Positions 21,601 to 31,940 of a stretch of 64,000 bases of DNA are shown here, in pieces. The notes below the pieces were generated by a model. That model had not been told where the DNA came from. It saw nothing but the letters and a program-made list of their open reading frames with translations, and made no database searches. The stretch spans positions 9,410,338 to 9,474,337 of the forward strand of contig CM053261.1 of NCBI GenBank assembly GCA_028583405.1, in the 5' to 3' direction. How positions within the stretch are numbered: position 1 is the stretch's first letter; every line of letters begins with the position of its first letter. The DNA comes from Pogonophryne albipinna. Lineage: Eukaryota > Chordata > Actinopteri > Perciformes > Artedidraconidae. The position numbers and the translations under genes are program-made.

Positions 21601-22786
21601 AATATATGCAGTACCGATAGTCAAAGTACAGATGGTACAGATGGATGGATCAAAGTACAGATGGCTCAAATAGTTGAAAACATAACGTCAGCAGCAAAGT
21701 ATGTAGTGAAGCTCTCACAGAAGCATCACTCCAGCTGTCATTTCTGACATTTATTCCATGTCAAGCTCGTGTCCAAGGTATTTGTAAGTCACTGTAGTCT
21801 CCTGATGACATTTAATGTCACATGGCTGCTGACGTGAAGCTCCTTATCCGTGATGGTTCTTTTCCCAATTTCTGAAATACAAAATGGTGCAGGACTAGTT
21901 TCTGAGTTAAATACAGTAATCACTTTCACAGTGAATGAAGGAAACTTTAACACATTCTCACTCTGTCATCCACCTACACACAAACTGCGTGAGAGTGGAG
22001 GAGGTGGGCAACACCATCTCATAGCGCACTCCATAATTTGTCATCTTCAATTAGGATGGAGGATAATAGATGGAGAGTGACAGTGATGTTAATTGCTTTC
22101 CTCCTCCTTGTCAGCCAGAGGTTAGGTGAAAAGACAGCAGCAGTTGAGAGAAAGAAAGACAGAAAGAAACAGTACTTTCATATTACACAGTTTCCACAAG
22201 GACTGAAATTGCACAACGCACCTTTCTTCTTCTTTACTTCCTCTTAGTTGTTTTCCCTAGCCCATTCAGTTTTGTATGGTCAACCAAATCCATCTACATC
22301 AGTGTTTATGCCTTTGTTTTGTATTGCTTTGTGTCATTACTGACCCTTTGCATGATCCTCTGCATTTCCAAAGAAGAAATCGTGACGTCACATTATTGCT
22401 TGTCTTTGGTCATCTAGCTTCAGTTAATTCACATAATCTGTCATGCAGCATATTTGAATTAAGCCTTGAAGTGTCATCATTGCTTCCAATAGAAAAATAT
22501 GCAAAACAACTGCAGTATTATTTCAATTATATACACGTATTTTACACATTTCCTTTCACAAATTACAAAGAACATTTTAAATAATCTGACTTCATAACTG
22601 TTTCCTCACCCCTCATTAATTATATCTTAATCTGTAGACTGTTTATACTCACTTCACAAACACAGGAGCTTCAGGGTTAACAGATTATTGAATATCAATG
22701 ATGAGCCTATTCAGCAATTGAAAATAATCAATTTCATGCTCAGATGTTATTCAGGAAAGCTTGGTCAAGAAGGCCGCACACCCAGG
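21601..22786. other. Unassigned intergenic DNA
   Basis: No supported gene. Short duplicated phrases ACAGATGG near 21630-21665 are local. Confidence 0.5.
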
Positions 22787-22890
22787 GCCGGTTTTTGGCA
22801 TAGGCGGTCGCCTAGGGCGCCAGATCTGAGGGGAAAAAAAAAGTTGACGGTTGGTGCTCATCCTAATTTTCGGCCTAGATGTAACAACAT
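22787..22890 (+). repeat. Interspersed repeat fragment
   Basis: CAGGGCCGGTTTTTGGCATA followed by a GGCGGTCGCCTAGGGCGCC palindrome-like segment, a recurring start of fish DNA-transposon derivatives. The far end was not located. Confidence 0.35.
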
Positions 22891-23010
22891 TCATAATTAA
22901 GTAAATGTAACACCCTTTTCACCCCGGTTACACGTTTAATTTGCCCTGTACGATGGGCGCTGTAAAGTGGGGGATGTTGGCTTATCAGGCGCCCGCAGCT
23001 CACACAACCC

Positions 23011-23438
23011 AGTCTCATGGCATTTCGTGTTCACCAACACGATTTTTAATCTATTGATTGTGTTCACCAACGCGATTTCCCCCTTTTTTTTCGTGTGGCA
23101 CAGCACGATTTTAAAAGCAATGTATTTCGTTTGTGTCGGCTGCCCTTAAAGGCAATGTGAGCGTCCATTCTCATTGGATAACGGAAAATTGTACACCCGG
23201 AAGTAAGTATTCCCCTTACTGTCGATTGATTTTACAGTGATATCTGCACTACTCATCGACTAAAAAACACCAAATTATCCTTGTTAATTACATAACATTG
23301 ATTGGTTTAAATTGTGTGCAATGCTTTTGTATTTTTCCCCTTCGATTCGGAGAAACAAATATTTTTTCGGAGTAAAGGATAGCAGAAGACACTACACTAC
23401 CCAGAATCCCCAGCTATCGTTTGGACTACACCATGTGC
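23011..23438 (+). repeat. Left arm of long inverted repeat
   Basis: About 428 bp that matches the reverse complement of 26975-27432, including a short frame starting MCAMLLYFSPSI in both. The start carries two copies of a CGTGTTCACCAACACG-type hairpin. A ~30-bp segment present in the right arm is missing here. Probably two opposite copies of one dispersed repeat. Confidence 0.9.
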
Positions 23439-24448
23439 TCTGTTTGACAAACCCCGTGATAGTCCTCAAGCTCTGTGATTGGAGAGTGTGCTCCGAGGGT
23501 TACGCCGAGCCTCGAACAGCACTTGAAATGGGATGGAACCACGGCAGACTGTCCAAAACTGGATTTGAACGGGCCCACCGCGTCCCCCCCTCCCCCACCC
23601 CGTCCCCAGAACTACACATGCTGGCTATTCTGTTTCGCAACATGTTCTCTATCTATGGCACGTCTCTACTGGGAGTTGTAGTTTTAAAAGACGTTTTCGT
23701 ATTTCCCATAATAAGAAGTTGCCAGTATTAAACTGTGTACATCCCTGGAGGTTTAGGGGATAGGAAACACTCAAATTTAAAACATATAATTAATAAATGG
23801 GTGAAAATTGCTTATGCCCATAATGGGCAGCATTAATACACACATGCCAGCTAAGGTCAGAAGAGCTTTATTTAACAGCTGGTCTTATGTTTGTGACCCC
23901 TGTTGTTAATTGATAACATTACATTACATTAATTGATAAGCCTGAAACATGCACTTGTCAAGGTTCAGAGGCAAATTTTGCAAATATGGCAGTAGCCATC
24001 GATCAGCTTAAGATAAGATATACTTTATTGATCCCAAGTTGGAACATTTGCGTTACATCAGCATGTGTAACAGTTGTAAATATGCAGTTGTGTTTATTTG
24101 TAAATCATTTAGTATAATCACACAAATTCTGTGTTTTATATTTAACAATTCTGTGTTCTTTATTTATTGATTGTTCAATACCTGACAAGGCCGGAGATGA
24201 AATATCTTCATACATCTTATAAGAGTATAATACATTATGTATAATATCAGTTCAAATAAGTGCTTCAACATAGTTAACATTGCTGGTATGCACAAATATT
24301 GATAGATGTCTTGTAATGCACTATTGAGGAACCTGCGACCCAAGTTTTTCATTCAATGCACACCATAGTTGTGTAGGCCTATATGATATGTCAATAAACC
24401 TTAGAAAATCTTGAAATCTTGAAAGGGATGTGCAAAATAGTCATTATA
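23439..24448. other. Unassigned sequence between inverted-repeat arm and transposon
   Basis: No gene. At 24010-24045 a GATAAGATATACTTTATTGATCCCAAG segment resembles the 3' tail of RTE-like fish LINEs. Short ACATT repeats occur near 23918. Confidence 0.45.
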
Positions 24449-25987
24449 CAGGGTTGCCAACTCTCACGCATCTGGCGTGACACACGCTTTCACTCTCAAT
24501 CTCACGCTCTCACGCTGCCCAAACTATTCTCACGCCAAAACAAGAATACCGAAGACTAGAAACGGTTTTGAAAACTTTTGTCACGTAGTGATCGTCTTCT
24601 CAATAGAACATCTTTGATAATGTCTTCTGGACAATCAGAATCAAGATAACGGCGTGGTGTTGTTGCAGGAAGTCCCGACGGAGAATACTTTTGCTGTAGT
24701 ACATCTATATACATCGATACAACATTACGTCGTGTTGATAGAAATCAACACGTAATGAAATAAGACCCCACGGTTTGATGATTGATAGGTGTGTGGGCTG
24801 TCTTTCATTTTGACACACAGAACAATGGGGGCTATCCTATCCACCCTTATCCACAATGTAAAGTAATTCACAGCCTCTTCCTCTTCTCTCTGTGAGGAGC
24901 AGCAGGTTCAGCTTTCAGAACAAAGTAACAAAAAACTTAAATGGCATTCATTTTTTTAAATATGTTGTGTAGTAATAGATGTATTTATTTTTCTTCTCAA
25001 GAGACTACCAGAATGTGTATTTTATGTTAGTATTTCAAAAAATCTCCTGGGGGACAATCCCCCCCAGACCCCCCTGCAGGGGTTGGGTTTTCAGCATGTC
25101 AACTCTTTCACTTGTGGGGAAATTGCAGGATTGGCTCCAGGTCGCCCTTTTAATTTACTACAAGACACATTTGCCTTTTTATTTCATACAGTTCAATTTG
25201 GATTGACTGTCAAGGGGAGCGTGTATGTAATTACATTGCAAATACTGACTTGAGCCCCACCACTGTACGGGTTAGCCCTACCATAGATTACCCAACACAA
25301 ATACTCCGGAGCCGCCACTGCCGACCCGTATTGCATGCGCAGATCTAAGATCCAGTAGAAATTATCAAAAGTAAAAGTCTGCTGCTTATTGTTCTACTAG
25401 GCCAAAATACAGTCAAAGAGTATATGAGAGTGAGAGTGTGTTAATTAATATGTTTGGCAGTTTGGAGTAAGTCTGTAGATTTGTGTGTGTGTGTGTGTTT
25501 CATGTAGCCTATAGGCCTCTCACGATAATTAATTTTGTTGGATACATTTTCCCGGAAATTATTGCGATAAACGATAATATTGTCGGCACCGTTGTATGAC
25601 CATTTTAGACCACTGACATAATGATAATATATAATAATAATTCAAGTACATCCTTTCAAACTGCTAGTCACATCCTCATGTAAATGGAAATGTATCGAGT
25701 CCATTTTTATTTATCGTACGATAAGTCAATTAATTGCTTATCGCGACAGGCACACAATAAAACAGTGGAAACAAACATGTGTTTGACTTTCATTAGTGAA
25801 TGAAACTGTGTGCCCTTTATAGTCCGTGTCCAATATTGTGTATTTGTATATATTGTATATATATATCCTATATATATGCTAAGGTCCCGCTGCTAACACG
25901 ATAGCAGTCATTTTGTGCGCATATGTGTAATTAAACCCATGATATCAAAATCTCACTCCTGCCAGGTACCCAAAGTTGGCAACCCTG
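24449..25987. mobile_element. Non-autonomous DNA transposon, CAGGGTTGCCAACT ends
   Basis: 1539 bp bounded by 14-bp inverted termini CAGGGTTGCCAACT, flanked on both sides by CATTATA. The termini and the short duplication point to a hAT-like cut-and-paste element, although hAT usually makes 8-bp duplications. No transposase frame is recognised. It lies between the inverted-repeat arms. Confidence 0.75.
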
Positions 25988-26077
25988 CATTATATACAGT
26001 CTTTAATTAACTATTAGTAGAGAATAACGAGTAATGAATATACTTTATAGGGATCCTATTAATATCTAATAATAAAA

Positions 26078-26472
26078 ATAATGAAATTCAATAACATGCT
26101 TTAACCACTAGGTGTCCCTTTATATCAGCTGTGCACCTTTATGGTGTAAATACAGCCTATCTACCAATTAGATCAAATATAAAAGTCAGCCGAATTAGTG
26201 TTGATACTGCAAGGAGACGTATTGTGTGAAAAGAAATGTAAGATGTTGTTTAATGGCTGATATATTTATGATCCACGTCACGTTTTCAGTTCCTCATGTT
26301 TGTCTAGAAGTCTTCTCATCAGGGCTCTATAAATACAGAACTACGGCAGATATGTAATATTTAATGCAGCCGAACCGTGTATTACAATGCCGTTATGTGA
26401 TGACTTTCAAAGAGAAAAGCAAGCACACTCGGAATAAAGTATTATTATTATTATTATTTTTAAATGTTTTCG
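26078..26472 (+). repeat. Dispersed repeat R1, copy 2
   Basis: Inverted relative to 2422-2817. This copy has an expanded (ATT)n run around 26443-26460 and diverges from copy 1 after GTTTTCGG. Confidence 0.8.
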
Positions 26473-26974
26473 GTCTGTTTCCGGTCTTTGTTAATGACGA
26501 TGTGCTGTGAGATGTGAGACTGGAATTGCACAGGGGAAAATAACATAGGCTATCTTTAGATGCGGATTTTGTTAAACTAATATGTTTGCGCTGTGGACCA
26601 ACACTATACATTGACGGGGAAGGGGGTAGCAATAAAGATAACACCATTAAACAGTTACACAACATAACAGAAATAATATCGATAGCAGCGTCCCTAGCAA
26701 CCACCTTGGTAACAATGAAAACGTTCTATGGACGCAATTTCCTGAAGTAATCTTCGTAATAACTAGCAAACTAAAGATCATGTACATCCACTGCACACAT
26801 AATCTGAAATAACAACTCATATTTCTCACATCAAAACGCATTTTAATGGCCAAACTAACTTTAAAATAGACATTTTCCACCGAGAATAAAACGAAGTTCG
26901 GCCATGTTTTTTTTTTCTGCAGGGAGAAATTTGAAGATCACGTGACATAGACGCCAGCCATTGGAATGAATGGT
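26473..26974. other. Unassigned sequence
   Basis: No gene recognised between repeat R1 and the right inverted arm. It may be internal sequence of the same unknown repeat. Confidence 0.4.
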
Positions 26975-27432
26975 GCACATGGTGTAGTCCAAACGATAGC
27001 TGGGGATTCTGGGTAGTGTAGTGTCTGCCATCCTTTACTCCGAAAAAATATTTGTTTCTCCAAATCGAAGGGGAAAAATACAAAAGCATTGCACACAATT
27101 TAAACCAATCAATGTTGTGTAATTAACAAGGATAATCTGGTGTTTTTTAGTTGATGAGTAGTGCAGATATCACTGTAAAATCAATCGACAGTAAGGGGAA
27201 TACTTACTTCCGGGTGTACAATTCTCCGTTATCCAATGAGAATGGACGCTCACATTGCCTTTAAGGGCAGCCGACACAAACGAATGCCGTGCTTCCATGA
27301 GCGTCATTACCAGTAGAAATACATTGCTTTTAAAATCGTGCTGTGCAACACGAAAAAAAGTGGAAAATCGTGTTGGTGAACACGAATCAATAGATCAAAA
27401 ATCGTGTTGGTGAACACGAAATGCCATGAGAC
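26975..27432 (-). repeat. Right arm of long inverted repeat
   Basis: 458 bp pairing with 23011-23438. The outer end carries CGTGTTGGTGAACACG palindromes twice. It contains ~30 bp near 27286-27316 absent from the left arm. Confidence 0.9.
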
Positions 27433-28013
27433 CTTGGCTCACAGCCAAAGTGCGAGTGAGCGTGGGAGCGAGCGAGGGAAAGAGGGAGAGAGAGAGAGGG
27501 TGCACCGGTACCGGCGCTGTTGTTATTAGCATCTGGTGCTAGCTGCTCTAACGGATATTAGAAGAAGATGTTTCTACAACAAGGGTGGAGGAGAACTCTC
27601 TCCTGTCAGACTGAGAGGCTCAGTGAGGTAAAGGACACTGTTTAGATAGTTAACTTTAGTCTAAGTTATCTCAGTGGGTCTCAAACGTTGTGATCACAAT
27701 TTATGTAAACAAATATTTCCAAGGCACTCCTTTATAATTATTGGGATAAACAGGTTTGAAATAATTTCAATGTATGCTATAGGAGAGTAAACCAAAAAAT
27801 ATCGCTTAAAACTGGAGAGATAAAAAAAATATGCAAGAATAAATAAGTGTTAACTGGTAAAATAAAATATAAATGAACAACAAATATAAAATATGTTACA
27901 TTTATTTGTTATTGGCTATGGTAGGTTATTGGTTATGTTCACATACTTATTTGATTATTGAAATGTAAACCGATCTTTTTCATATGGGTGCTTAGAGTTG
28001 TACCCCCTAGATC
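27433..28013. other. Unassigned, GC-rich first-exon-like start
   Basis: 27433-27640 is GC- and purine-rich with an ATG at 27568 and a short frame that runs into a GTAAAG donor-like site near 27628. No downstream exon is recognised. The remainder is AT-rich with no feature. Confidence 0.3.
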
Positions 28014-28529
28014 AGGGGCCTCATTTATAAAGGTATATACGCTCAAAAAATGGCGTACGCCAGTTTCTACGCAATGTTTGCGATTTATAAAATACTAACT
28101 TGACGGGAAAATGTGCGGTCCTCCACGCAAACTCTAACCCATGCGTACGCACTAAGCACAAAAACAGGAGAGACGAGATGCACAGGCTGCAGTGGAGACG
28201 CTGCGCACAGCTGGGACACAAACCACCAAATACAAAAAAATAATTCAGATCCAGTCGTCATGACTCCACTCAGGAGGGATTCCCCGATCATTTCTTACAG
28301 TTTCTCATCAAGGGGGTATCTCCTGTCCCCGGTACAAACACACTGCCTGAGGAAGGCTATGTGTATTTATTTTGTCATTAACCTTTTTCGGACCACTTAT
28401 TTATTTATTTTGGTGACGATCCGACCTCCATGCTGCTACTCTGGTTCAAACTGCATCCACCAAACAATATGATGATCAAAATAACCAAACTCTGACACGG
28501 TGTGAGATGTCTTTTTTAGCTGTTCTGTC

Positions 28530-29616
28530 CAGTGGCGTTTTCTCCTGGAGGCCAAGGGAAGCCAGGCTTCCCCTGTTTTTTCGGAGTGTAGTTATAATTT
28601 TAATAAATAAATAAAAACACTTCGTTTAGTTTCGGAAATTCTTTGTTGTGTGTTGCTGCCGGCCCGTCTCTCCCCCATTCTCATTGAGTATTTTAAAAAG
28701 AGTGAAACAGCGCCCCTCTAGATGTTATGGTGAAACAGTAGATTGCACTCTCTGCTGCGAGAGGAGGCCAGCCGAAATTGGCTTCCCTTGGTGAAAAAAA
28801 AATGGAGAGATTGACCAATCAGATGAGGCTCACGTGATGCCCCTGCCAACCTGTGATTAGTCAGGGCCATGCCAAGGGAAGCCAGAGGCGGCTGGCTTGC
28901 CTTGCCTCACAATCCAATCAAATCGCATCAACTCAGTGACGCGTCCTAAAACCCGGAAGTAAGCTGCGCTCGGGTTCCCTCGACAGAAAGCAATGGGATT
29001 TCTCCATAGGATTTTGGAAAATAGCTCGAAATAAGGTCTGTGGAAAACGAACCTGTTAGATAAATGCACGTTGTGTTCAGTTGCATAATATCCACATGTC
29101 TACCCTACTTTTATCATTTTCGAATCATAAATCGAATCGATAGAAGATAGATAGCGTCACTGCACCACTCTCACCGCCGTTAGAAAGTAGCAAGCAACTG
29201 AAGCAAGTGCAATTATGGAGGGTGAAGATTTGGAGTATTTACTCAAAAATAATTGTACTAAACTTCCGCTACAGCAACAACAAATACAATCTGATGACAG
29301 GCCAGTGCCCAAACTGGAGCTGTGTACAGAGAGGAAAAAAGGAGCGAATCGGACGTAATACGTTAAAGGTCTCCTGATTTAGTTTGTGAATGAATGCTTA
29401 TTAGAGTTTCGGCTGGAGAGTGCGTGCGGACCTGTCGGTTAGATAACAGGCGTGTGTAAGTCCTGCATCTGTATGATACAAATGTGTGTAAAATGATACC
29501 GGGTGCTGTAATCACTCATCTGGTTACGTTATTATATTGACCACCACACCCCCCCGACCCAAAAGAAAGGACGTATTATTGGCTTCCCCTAATTTTTTTC
29601 CCACGCCACGCTACTG
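28530..29616 (+). mobile_element. Non-autonomous hAT element with 8-bp duplication
   Basis: 1087 bp beginning CAGTGGCGT and ending ACGCTACTG, flanked by a perfect 8-bp duplication GTTCTGTC (28522-28529 and 29617-29624), the hAT signature. It is nested in the 28014-29923 element. It keeps a short N-terminal transposase-like frame at 29215-29358 but no catalytic region. Confidence 0.9.
29215..29358 (+). pseudogene. hAT transposase N-terminal remnant
   Basis: A 47-residue frame starting MEGEDLEYLLKNN with a later GRPTP-like segment (DRPVPKLEL), as at the start of ZMYM-type hAT transposases, ending in TAA. The zinc finger, catalytic and dimerisation parts are absent, so this is a deletion derivative. 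Confidence 0.55.
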
Positions 29617-30056
29617 GTTCTGTCGTCATTTCCTGCGATCTTCTTCATAAAGTCAAAATGAATGAATGAATGGGTGTTTCTTTGACTATTTATAGGCAAA
29701 TATGGGCGTTACATGAAGCCCGCAAAAGCTGCACCGCATTTCGAGTCGATTGTGATTTATAAAGGGAACCCGGTGTAGGAAGTGCTGTACGCACTTTCCT
29801 CGCCGGTACACAATGTTTTGTGAATCGGAAAATGTCGGAACATTTCTGTACCTATTTTTTGGATTTCTACTACGTAAGCAACCTTCCCACGTGAATCCTA
29901 CGCACAGCGTTATGAGGCCTACAGTAATTGTGTGCTCAAAGTGCACCAGATTGAAGCATTTTACTTTAAAATGTTCAAAACAATCTTCCCAGGGGGGCAT
30001 ACCCTAGAGGATGTGATGTCCACCCCCCAAATCAAACATTTGAAGCCTTTTTGATG

Positions 30057-30720
30057 TATGTCATAGAGGCCCATTCCCAAACCGCCCCCTACAGCCTACC
30101 CCTACACCCTACCCCTACACCCTACCCCTACACCCTACCCCTCCGTTTGCACGTTCACGCGGAGGGTCCGCCATATTAAGGGCTGCTCCAAAGCAACGAG
30201 TGTGGAGCGGTGTGGAGGGGGAGTGGGCTATCGAGCCCTCAAACAGCGAGTCTGCAGCGGTGCTGACTTGAGACCGGTCTCTACCTGACCGGAGTCACGC
30301 TGTGTGTGTCCGTCGGGAAACAAGCTGTTAAAAAGTAGTTCCAGCAAATATCCACTGATAAACTGCGATGTTAACAACCTCATGATGACCTCATATGTTT
30401 TAACTTAGGATCATACCTGTGTTTAGTCTAGAAAAAGGTAAAATTGTGCATTTTATTATAAAGTTGTGTATATTTACAGACCGTTGCAAAAACTAAGAAG
30501 CTTATAAACATCAGGTTTAAAACTAAAAGAGCTTTGAAACACAATGAAAGATGTTTGGAGTTTTATTTGAGTTATTCATTTAAACTTTTTGTCTAAGAGA
30601 TGCTGATTTGAAACCGTTGTTACATACAGTTACGGCATTTCCTGTTTCTGCCGGAGAGGGGAGGCCGTCCCAAAGCTTGCTGCTGTATTTACTCCCTCCA
30701 TCTGACAGGAGAGAGAGGGG
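30057..30720. repeat. Interspersed repeat with C-rich 13-mer array
   Basis: Starts near CCCATTCCCAAACCGCCCCCTA and contains tandem CTACACCCTACCC units at about 30096-30141, then a GAGGGTCCGCCATATTAAGG segment seen in fish interspersed repeats. No coding content. Right limit approximate; a G-run at 30719-30728 precedes unique sequence. Confidence 0.5.
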
Positions 30721-30807
30721 GGGGGGGATATATCCAGTCTCTGATTGTGTTACGTTATTATGAGAGTGCCCTCATACTTGTTTGATTCTGAAAATGTATT
30801 TATATCA

Positions 30808-30814
<7 letters not shown>

Positions 30815-30881
<67 letters not shown>
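30815..30881 (+). repeat. (TG)n microsatellite
   Basis: About 33 uninterrupted TG units. Confidence 0.98.
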
Positions 30882-30882
<1 letters not shown>

Positions 30883-31200
30883 ATACTTGCCAACCGTCCC
30901 GATTTTCGCGGGAGACTCCCGATTTCATTGCCCTCTCCCGGTTTCCTCCCGGGGTCATATTTCTCCCGCATTTTTCCCGATTTCTGACAAAATCAGATTT
31001 ACTCAGGACTGTTTCCACTCGGACTTTAATACAGCTACACCATTGTTTGGTTTCCATGGTAGCGCGTCTCATTAGTAGCGCGCGCAACTGAAAGTCTGAG
31101 AGGGTGAGGAAGATAGTCACAGAAAACAGAACAAGAATCGACAACTCTCCTCTGCTCACTCCTTTCCTGCCCACACATATGCTCCATCAAGGATGGTGCT
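30882..31200 (+). repeat. DNA-transposon-like repeat fragment
   Basis: CATACTTGCCAACCGTCCCG followed by CGGGAGACTCCCG and CTCCCGG phrases, a widespread vertebrate hAT-type terminus. The opposite end is not identified; the TG repeat sits directly on its start. Confidence 0.5.
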
Positions 31201-31702
31201 ACAGGCCGCAAGACAGTGCACTTACAACTACAATAGGCATGTTAATGTTAATCTAATACAGCTCCGGCGATAAAATGTACACATTTCCTATTAATTCAGG
31301 ATGTTTCCTAGCTATGGACATTATCAGAATGTCTTCAGGACAAAGGGCAATGAAAATATGATTGTTTAAATAAAAGTGGTCTTGTGTCTCACTTCACCCC
31401 AGCTCAGGGGTAAACTTAGACAGACCTGAGAAATCAAGGGGGTAAAGTGAACCAGTTGGGGGTAAGCTGATCCACTTATGTTTTCCACTTTAAAACTACC
31501 ATAACAACACATGTTGTAACAATTAGAAACCTGATAGCTAGATTGACAACCACACATTCCAAAACTAATGTCGGACTAGTATCAGAATCATGGGGATTGG
31601 TCAATTAAGCACATTTTTTTAAACACTTGAAAGTAACCCAAAGTACTAAAAAGTAAATCAAATACAACATAATATAATTCAAAATGTTTTAATTAACATT
31701 CA

Positions 31703-31893
31703 CAGTGTGGGAGTCAGAACACAGGACCTTTAGAGCCAGCTAGTGTCTGGGGGTCAGAGCAAAGGACAATCAGAACCAGCTAGTGCACAGTCTGGGGGTC
31801 AGAACATGGACCCATAATCAGAACCAGCTAGTACACAGTCTGGGGCTCAGAACATAGAACCAGCTAGAACAGCCTGGGACTCAGGACACAGGC
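31703..31893 (+). repeat. Degenerate ~50-bp tandem repeat
   Basis: About four imperfect units built on CAGTCTGGGGGTCAGAACA ... AGAACCAGCTAGT, directly downstream of the pogo transposase stop. Confidence 0.8.
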
Positions 31894-31940
31894 TAGACCC
31901 ACCTGGATTAGAACATCAGCCTCATACTCTATAACAAGGC

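Larger units (their letters stand above)
28014..29923. mobile_element. DNA transposon remnant with GGCCTCAT ends
   Basis: The left end reads AGGGGCCTCATTTATAAA and the right end TATGAGGCCT, giving short inverted termini. Both flanks carry multiple CGTACGC/TACGC motifs near the ends, typical of some fish non-autonomous DNA elements. A younger hAT element (28530-29616) interrupts it. Target duplication was not resolved, so the family is uncertain. Confidence 0.55.

Noticed and set aside
23312..23731. MCAMLLYFSPSI frame present twice (also 26826-27098, minus)
   Set aside because: The shared reading comes from the inverted-repeat arms; the frames diverge outside the arms and have no known domain.
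23918..23935. Short ACATT direct repeat array considered as a CRISPR-like or minisatellite locus
   Set aside because: Only a few short units, no spacers; this is a simple-sequence patch in a eukaryotic genome.
30745..31075. Cys/Val-repeat frames over the TG run and similar frames over CA runs at 10587-10772, 38032-38244 and 39999-40459
   Set aside because: They are translations of dinucleotide repeats, without start context or domain content.
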